A program made the position numbers and the translations under genes. The notes beneath the pieces were generated by a model that searched no databases, was not told the DNA's origin, and saw nothing but the letters and a program-made list of their open reading frames with translations. Shown piece by piece: positions 1 through 5,104 of a stretch of DNA of 5,104 bases. Where the stretch lies: contig DATEZA010000051.1 of the NCBI GenBank assembly GCA_035255945.1, positions 1-5,104 of the forward strand, read 5' to 3'. The stretch comes from JAJPHC01 sp035255945. Its GTDB lineage: Bacteria > Acidobacteriota > Thermoanaerobaculia > Gp7-AA8. The stretch's first letter is position 1. Each line of letters opens with the position of its first letter.

Positions 1-1767
<1,767 letters not shown>

Positions 1768-1770
1768 CAA

Positions 1771-1847
1771 GTGTCATGCCGAGCGAAGTCGAGGCTCGTG
1801 ACGCGCTCCGTCGGCAGGGGATCCCTCGACTTCGCTGGGGATGACAC
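1771..1847. repeat. Palindromic repeat P1 (next to recQ stop)
   Basis: This 77-bp imperfect inverted repeat begins three bases after the recQ TAA. Its outer arms start with GTGTCATGCC and end with ATGACAC, enclosing GCGAAGTCGAG and its complement CTCGACTTCGC. Compared with P2 and P3 it lacks 15 bp of the left arm, consistent with deletion between two GAG direct repeats. It could fold after recQ transcription and act as an mRNA 3'-end stabiliser or weak terminator. There is no T-run after the stem, so a classical intrinsic terminator is not supported. Confidence 0.85.
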
Positions 1848-1855
1848 ACACACCA

Positions 1856-1898
1856 CAAGAACGCCAAAATCTGCTCGATGTGCCGCCACTCCGTCGCG
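1856..1898 (-). pseudogene. Relic D1 of the decarboxylase 3' end
   Basis: The 43 bp match the last codons of the decarboxylase (2392-2434) at all but two or so positions. On the minus strand they read ATEWRHIEQILAFL, against ATEWRHVEQILAFL in the gene. The TAG stop present after the other copies is changed to TGG here. This is a duplicated coding fragment with no start and no independent function expected. Confidence 0.85.
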
Positions 1899-1902
1899 AC
1901 CT

Positions 1903-1930
1903 GATGCGAAGCTGGAGTCGTTCGCGTAAC
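1903..1930 (+). pseudogene. Relic R1 of the recQ 3' end (short form)
   Basis: Twenty-two bases match recQ 1711-1732 (one C-to-T difference), followed by CGTAAC. In the recQ frame this gives DAKLESFA and a stop, replacing the normal DAKLESFGRALLELLAAR. It also lacks the 29 bp of upstream recQ sequence kept in R2. The junction with D1 reads GTCGCGACCTGATGCG, identical to the D3-R3 junction. Confidence 0.82.
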
Positions 1931-1932
1931 GC

Positions 1933-2024
1933 GTGTCATGCCGCGGGAAGTCGAGGCATCCCCTGCCGGCGCTCGTGACGCGCTCCGTCGGGAGGGGATC
2001 CCTCGACTTCGCTCGGGATGACAC
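1933..2024. repeat. Palindromic repeat P2 (full length, 92 bp)
   Basis: Full-length form with two arms of about 36 bp around a central segment of about 20 bp containing CTCGTGACGCGCTCCGTC. The left arm reads CCGCGGGAAGTCGAGG where the other copies have CCGAGCGAAGTCGAGG, so P2 carries private mutations in that arm. Both ends keep the GTGTCAT / ATGACAC termini. Confidence 0.85.
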
Positions 2025-2030
2025 ACACTA

Positions 2031-2073
2031 CAAGAACGCCAAGATCTGCTCGATGTGCCGCCACTCGGTGGCG
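2031..2073 (-). pseudogene. Relic D2 of the decarboxylase 3' end
   Basis: Forty-three bases match the decarboxylase tail and retain its TAG stop at 2028-2030. It has two private changes (CTCGGTGGCG where the others have CTCCGTCGCG). It shares the GAT (Ile) codon with D1 and D3 where the functional gene has GAC (Val), evidence that the relics have a common ancestor. Confidence 0.85.
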
Positions 2074-2077
2074 ACCT

Positions 2078-2133
2078 TGCAGCTGCGCGGGATTTACGGC
2101 GTGGGCGATGCGAAGCTGGAATCGTTCGCGTAA
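2078..2133 (+). pseudogene. Relic R2 of the recQ 3' end (long form)
   Basis: This is the longest recQ relic: 51 bp match recQ 1682-1732 with two synonymous differences (GAC to GAT, GAG to GAA). In frame it reads QLRGIYGVGDAKLESFA and stops, so the last residues of the HRDC domain (GRALLELLAAR) are lost. The match identifies the left breakpoint of the duplication as close to or before base 1682 in recQ. Confidence 0.88.
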
Positions 2134-2136
2134 CCC

Positions 2137-2228
2137 GTGTCATGCCGAGCGAAGTCGAGGCATCCTCTGCCGAGGCTCGTGACGCGCTCCGTCGGAAGGG
2201 GATCCCTCGACTTCGCTCGGGATGACAC
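2137..2228. repeat. Palindromic repeat P3 (full length, 92 bp)
   Basis: Same length and layout as P2, with the consensus left arm GCCGAGCGAAGTCGAGG and right arm CCTCGACTTCGCTCGGG. The central segment again carries CTCGTGACGCGCTCCGTC. It follows relic R2 after a TAAC shared with R1 and R3. Confidence 0.85.
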
Positions 2229-2236
2229 ACACACTA

Positions 2237-2279
2237 CATGAACGCCAGAATCTGCTCGATGTGCCGCCACTCCGTCGCG
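2237..2279 (-). pseudogene. Relic D3 of the decarboxylase 3' end
   Basis: Forty-three bases match the decarboxylase tail with the TAG retained at 2234-2236. The last sense codon is changed from TTG to ATG, giving ATEWRHIEQILAFM on the minus strand. It shares CCAGAATCTG with the functional gene and the Ile codon with D1 and D2. Confidence 0.85.
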
Positions 2280-2283
2280 ACCT

Positions 2284-2311
2284 GATGCGAAGCTGGAGTC
2301 GTTCGCGTAAC
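2284..2311 (+). pseudogene. Relic R3 of the recQ 3' end (short form)
   Basis: The sequence is identical to R1 over its whole length, including the 29-bp internal loss relative to R2 and the DAKLESFA-stop ending. It leads straight into P4. Confidence 0.82.
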
Positions 2312-2313
2312 GC

Positions 2314-2383
2314 GTGTCATGCCGAGCGAAGTCGAGGCATCCCCTACCGGGAGGGGATCCCTCGACTTCGCTCGGGATGACAC
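2314..2383. repeat. Palindromic repeat P4 (compact 70-bp form next to decarboxylase stop)
   Basis: This copy lacks the central segment of P2 and P3 (22 bp shorter), so the two arms meet almost directly: 32 of 35 positions are complementary with essentially no loop. It ends five bases from the decarboxylase TAG, placing a very stable hairpin at the 3' end of that transcript. Loss of the centre is consistent with deletion between short CCG/CGG repeats. It may function as a 3'-end hairpin; no U-tract follows the stem in either direction. Confidence 0.87.
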
Positions 2384-2388
2384 ACCCG

Positions 2389-3768
2389 CTACAAGAACGC
2401 CAGAATCTGCTCGACGTGCCGCCACTCCGTCGCGCCATTCCCGAGCGCGACGCGGATCGCGTACTGACCGCGGAGCTTCGTGTGCGAGACGAACAGGCGG
2501 CCCGTCGCGTTCATCTTCTCCATCATCTGCATCGTCGCGTCGTCGCCTTCGCGCAAGCGGAACACGACCACCGACAGGTTCTGCGTCAGCACCTCGACCG
2601 AAGGCTTCTTCCGCAGCTCCCCGGCCAGGCGCGTCGCGAAGTCAACATGTTGACGGATCATCGACTGGATGCGATCGAGGCCGTAGTGCTCGAACACCAT
2701 CCACAGCTTGAGCGCGCGGAAGCGGCGGCCGAGCTGGAGGCCGTAATCCATGTAGTTGATCTCCGCGCTATCGGTCGTCTTCAGATATTCGGCGACGAGC
2801 GAGAACGTCTCCTTCAGCACATCCGGCTTGCGCGTGTAGAGCACGCTGCAATCGATCGGCGTGAAGAGCCACTTGTGCGGATTGATGACGATCGAATCGG
2901 CGTGCTCGATGCCGTCCCACATCGAACGGAATTCGGGACAGATCGTCGCCGAGCCGCCGTACGCCGCATCGACGTGCAGCCACACGCCTTCGCGCGCAGC
3001 GATCTCGCCGATCGCGCGCACGGGATCGATCGACGCGATCGACGTCGTGCCGGTCGTCGCGACGATCGCCGTCGGACGCGCGCCTGCCTCGCGATCGCGC
3101 TTGATCGCACGCTCCAGCGCTTCGGGCTTCATCCGGAATTGCTCGTCGGTCTCGATCTTCACGATGCCGGTCATGCCGAAGCCGAGGGCCAGCGCGGCTT
3201 TGTCGATCGATGAATGTGCGTGCTCCGAGCAATACACGCGCAGCGGCGGCAGATCGCGTCCGGTCATGCCCTCCGCGCGGATGCCGAGGCCTGTGTGCTC
3301 GCGGGCGGCGGCGAGGGCGAGGTAGGAGTTGATCGACGCGGTGTCGTTGATGATGCCGAAAAGATTGCCGGGAAGTCCCAGCGCGTCGCGCAGCCATCCG
3401 AGGGTGACGGTCTCGAGCTCCGTCAGCGCGGGCGATGTTTTCCAGAGCATGCCGTTCGCGTTCAGCGCCGCGGTGAGCAGCTCCGCGAGCACGCCTGCCT
3501 GCGATCCGGTGATCGAGAAGTATGCGAAGAAGGATGGATGGTTCCAGTGCGTGACGCCGGGAAGGATCTTCGACTGAAAATCGGCGAGCAGCGCGTCGTA
3601 GTCGCGGCCTTCGCGCGACGGCGCATTCGGAAACTGTTTCGCGATATCGCCCGGCTGCACGCGCGAGAGCACGTCGTACGAATCGATGTGATCGATGTAG
3701 TCGGCGATCCAGTCGATGAGCTTGTGGCCGGCGGCGCGGAAGTCGTCAGAGGTCGGATCGAGCTTCAT
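2389..3768 (-). CDS. Aromatic-L-amino-acid-type PLP-dependent decarboxylase (group II)
   Basis: This 459-residue cytoplasmic enzyme should remove CO2 from an amino acid, most likely an aromatic one (Trp, Tyr, Phe or DOPA), to give the amine. The fold-type I landmarks are in order: HWNHPSFFAYF at 74-84; DTAS at 142-145 near the PLP phosphate; AHSS with His185, expected to stack on the PLP ring; HVDAAYGG with Asp267 contacting the pyridine nitrogen; and NPHKW with Lys299 as the PLP lysine. LGRRFRALKLW follows at 346-356. Tyr328 in AEYLK matches the catalytic-loop Tyr of animal DDC, so decarboxylation is more likely than aldehyde synthesis. The N-terminus (DFRAAGHKLIDWIADYI) and the length are normal for the family, which supports the ATG at 3766-3768. 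No clear Shine-Dalgarno precedes it. An in-frame TGA, the stop of the gene upstream, lies 21 nt away, so translational coupling is plausible. The exact substrate cannot be read from the sequence; a glutamate or other group II substrate is less likely. Confidence 0.93.
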   Translation of the reverse strand: MKLDPTSDDFRAAGHKLIDWIADYIDHIDSYDVLSRVQPGDIAKQFPNAPSREGRDYDALLADFQSKILPGVTHWNHPSFFAYFSITGSQAGVLAELLTAALNANGMLWKTSPALTELETVTLGWLRDALGLPGNLFGIINDTASINSYLALAAAREHTGLGIRAEGMTGRDLPPLRVYCSEHAHSSIDKAALALGFGMTGIVKIETDEQFRMKPEALERAIKRDREAGARPTAIVATTGTTSIASIDPVRAIGEIAAREGVWLHVDAAYGGSATICPEFRSMWDGIEHADSIVINPHKWLFTPIDCSVLYTRKPDVLKETFSLVAEYLKTTDSAEINYMDYGLQLGRRFRALKLWMVFEHYGLDRIQSMIRQHVDFATRLAGELRKKPSVEVLTQNLSVVVFRLREGDDATMQMMEKMNATGRLFVSHTKLRGQYAIRVALGNGATEWRHVEQILAFL

Positions 3769-3771
3769 GGG

Positions 3772-3788
3772 GCGCGATGTTATCGCGC
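3772..3788 (-). promoter_or_regulatory. Small hairpin in the gap before the decarboxylase start
   Basis: GCGCGAT-GTT-ATCGCGC is a perfect 7-bp stem with a 3-nt loop. It takes up 17 of the 21 bases between the upstream gene's TGA and the decarboxylase ATG and ends three bases before the ATG. It occupies the place where a ribosome binding site would be, so it may damp independent initiation and favour coupling to the upstream gene. It could also be chance in GC-rich DNA. Confidence 0.4.
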
Positions 3789-3789
3789 G

Positions 3790-5043
3790 TCACGGTGCGG
3801 CAGGCGTCGCGGTCGTGCACCCATTCGCCAGCCACGTCGCATCGAAATCGACGCCGTACCGTCCCTCGGCGTACATCTGCACGGTCACCCAGTTCTGGGT
3901 CGGACGCGAGCGCGTGCCGTTGTCCAGCGAGATCCAGAACCAGCCGCCGCGATCGGCGCCGGCCGTCGGCGGGAAGACGCTCGCGGTCGATGATGTGGCG
4001 GAGGTCGGCGGGAAACTGAGCGATGACGTGGCGACGGTCGTCGCGTTCTCGTGCTCGTCGAAGCGCACCAGTCCGCGCACGGCGAGCTTCTCGTTCTTCG
4101 CGTAATCGCATTCGTCGGCGGTAGCGTTGGTGACGCCTTCGCGCCACAGCATCAGATTCGTCTTGAAGCCGGTCTCGCCGCCCTCGATGAAGCGCGCGGC
4201 CCAGACCGACGGCAACGGTTGCCGGCGATCGACTTTCTTCGCATCGGCAGGCGTGTAGCGGTCGTAGAACGTGTACGGCATCGGCACGCGCGCGGTCGAC
4301 GACGCCGCGCCGCCCTCGGGTATCGCGCGGATGTGCACCAGCGGCGAACCGCCCGCGTAGTTGCCGGTCGTCACGTCGGGATTCACGCGCTCGTAATCGC
4401 CGGTCAGGACGTTGTCGAAGAGGACCGTGTTGTTCCAGTAGCCCGGCTCCATCGGGCTGGTGAGGTCGCAGCTGTTCGTCACGTCGATCGTGACGTAGCC
4501 GGTCGCGTGCGGATGCTCGAGTCCGACGCGGCAGCCGGTGTCGCGAACGCCCTTCATCAGGATCTTCTGCAGCCGTTGAATGAACTCGATGGTCATCGAG
4601 CCGCCGACGCGCGCGCACTTCATGTCCTGCAGATGATTCGGATTCGAATCGTCGGACGCCGACGCTGCGCCTTCGGGCTGACCGGAGTACGTCACCGGCA
4701 CCGTACCGCGCGCGATCAGCTCGTACATGGAGACCGTTTCCATGTCGTAGCCGGTGAGGAACATCGGGAACCACATCACGGGGAATCCGAGGTCGGTCCA
4801 GATCGTGACGCGAACGAGCTGCGGAGATTTCGAGGTGTTGATGACGGTGAAGACCGTGTTCACTGCTTTCGTGCTCGGCTGCGTCGGATCGACTTCGAAG
4901 TACGGGAGGAGGAGCGTCGCGGCGCCGTACGTGCCGATGTCGCAGCTGGCGTTGTTTTCGGTGACGACGTGGGGAGTGGCGGCGAACGCGCTGGCGGACA
5001 GCAGACAGCAGACAGCAGACAGCAAGAGGAACCGGGGTCTCAT
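3790..5043 (-). CDS. Secreted protein of unknown function with N-terminal signal peptide
   Basis: I do not recognise a family. The start is placed at the ATG at 5041-5043 because it has a good AGGGGA site 7 nt upstream and gives a clean Sec signal peptide: MRPR, a hydrophobic FLLLSAVCCLLSASAFA core, and an AFA|A cleavage site near residue 21. The in-frame ATG at 5095-5097 would add 18 charged residues in front and is unlikely. The predicted 417-residue protein has no further membrane helix. The mature part has six cysteines (34, 143, 171, 192, 312, 409), enough for three disulfides, many Thr/Ser/Asn and aromatic residues, and a low-complexity Ser/Thr/Pro stretch at about 339-360. The segment AATLLLPYFEVDPTQPSTKAVNT at its N-terminus suggests a beta-rich extracellular domain; this is an impression only. 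There is no lipobox, LPXTG or catalytic motif. It is probably co-transcribed with the decarboxylase downstream, though a functional link is not evident. Confidence 0.85.
   Translation of the reverse strand: MRPRFLLLSAVCCLLSASAFAATPHVVTENNASCDIGTYGAATLLLPYFEVDPTQPSTKAVNTVFTVINTSKSPQLVRVTIWTDLGFPVMWFPMFLTGYDMETVSMYELIARGTVPVTYSGQPEGAASASDDSNPNHLQDMKCARVGGSMTIEFIQRLQKILMKGVRDTGCRVGLEHPHATGYVTIDVTNSCDLTSPMEPGYWNNTVLFDNVLTGDYERVNPDVTTGNYAGGSPLVHIRAIPEGGAASSTARVPMPYTFYDRYTPADAKKVDRRQPLPSVWAARFIEGGETGFKTNLMLWREGVTNATADECDYAKNEKLAVRGLVRFDEHENATTVATSSLSFPPTSATSSTASVFPPTAGADRGGWFWISLDNGTRSRPTQNWVTVQMYAEGRYGVDFDATWLANGCTTATPAAP
4997..5024. repeat. Four perfect tandem copies of a 7-bp unit in the signal-peptide codons
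   Basis: GACAGCA on the plus strand (TGCTGTC on the coding strand) is repeated four times without error, covering codons for LLSAVCCLLS in the signal-peptide core. Seven is not a multiple of three, so gain or loss of one unit would shift the reading frame. The copy count is low for efficient slippage. Confidence 0.9.
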
Positions 5044-5068
5044 CGATCGTTCCCCTGTTTCACGATCG
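5044..5068 (-). promoter_or_regulatory. Leader hairpin carrying the Shine-Dalgarno in its loop
   Basis: CGATCGT (5044-5050) and ACGATCG (5062-5068) form a 7-bp stem around an 11-nt loop that contains the AGGGGA site; the stem abuts the ATG. Such a fold could expose the ribosome site while partly hiding the start codon. The stem is short and may be fortuitous. In the remaining bases to 5104 I find no convincing promoter, and the upstream region is cut off by the window edge. Confidence 0.35.
5051..5056 (-). promoter_or_regulatory. Ribosome binding site of the secreted-protein gene
   Basis: AGGGGA on the minus strand lies 7 nt before the ATG at 5043. It is the best Shine-Dalgarno match near either candidate start and decides the start choice. 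Confidence 0.7.
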
Positions 5069-5104
5069 CGGTGGTCGACGGCGCGTTGTTCACGCATCCA
5101 TTCC

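Noticed and set aside
1771..2383. CRISPR array
   Set aside because: Repeats are long palindromes of variable length and the intervening sequences are repeated gene tails, not unique spacers of uniform size.
1771..2383. Classical intrinsic terminators
   Set aside because: The stems are strong but no T-run follows them on either strand; a 3'-end hairpin role is possible, a Rho-independent terminator call is not supported.
2314..3993. Plus-strand open frames opposite the decarboxylase (2314-3213 and 3214-3993)
   Set aside because: They are antisense to a decarboxylase with all catalytic motifs intact; composition is His/Arg/Asp-rich and low in recognisable structure.
3746..4774. 342-codon minus-strand frame overlapping the secreted-protein gene
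   Set aside because: Arg-rich shadow frame that overlaps both the secreted-protein gene and the start of the decarboxylase in another frame.
5005..5024. Lipoprotein signal (Cys12/Cys13 in SAVCC)
   Set aside because: The residue before Cys12 is Val and before Cys13 is Cys, not Gly, Ala or Ser, and a normal AFA cleavage site follows; a Sec type I signal fits better.
5044..5097. Upstream ATG at 5095-5097 as the start of the secreted protein
   Set aside because: It would put 18 charged residues before the signal peptide; the ATG at 5041-5043 has a good ribosome site and gives a normal signal peptide.

Overview
The window is GC-rich bacterial DNA with strong G/C preference at third codon positions. 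It holds three protein genes and one unusual repeat array. The codon usage, the gene families and the dispersed-type palindrome (it translates to strings such as 'PERSRGIP' and 'STSLGMT') remind me of Acidobacteriota or similar high-GC soil and sediment lineages. That placement is a weak guess from memory, not something the sequence proves.

Layout. Bases 1-1767 (+) are a RecQ-family DNA helicase whose first few dozen codons lie off the left edge. Bases 2389-3768 (-) are a complete group II PLP-dependent decarboxylase of the aromatic-L-amino-acid type. Bases 3790-5043 (-) are a secreted protein of about 417 residues that I do not recognise. It lies directly upstream of the decarboxylase, only 21 nt away, so the two are probably co-transcribed. 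RecQ and the decarboxylase converge.

Between the convergent genes, at about 1771-2388, lies the most interesting feature. It holds four copies (P1-P4) of a long imperfect palindrome. Between successive palindromes are short copies of the 3' end of the decarboxylase gene (D1-D3) followed by short copies of the 3' end of recQ (R1-R3). The order is recQ - P1 - D1 - R1 - P2 - D2 - R2 - P3 - D3 - R3 - P4 - decarboxylase. This is what repeated tandem duplication of the whole convergent intergenic region would leave, with breakpoints inside both coding sequences. Shared sequence variants show that the extra copies descend from one altered unit and not independently from the present gene ends.

Other points of note are four perfect 7-bp repeats inside the signal-peptide codons of the secreted protein (a frame-shifting tract), a small hairpin filling the gap before the decarboxylase start, and a hairpin carrying the Shine-Dalgarno sequence of the secreted protein in its loop. 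No RNA genes, CRISPR arrays or transposase genes were found. I see no evidence that the three genes form one functional system; RecQ looks like an unrelated neighbour.
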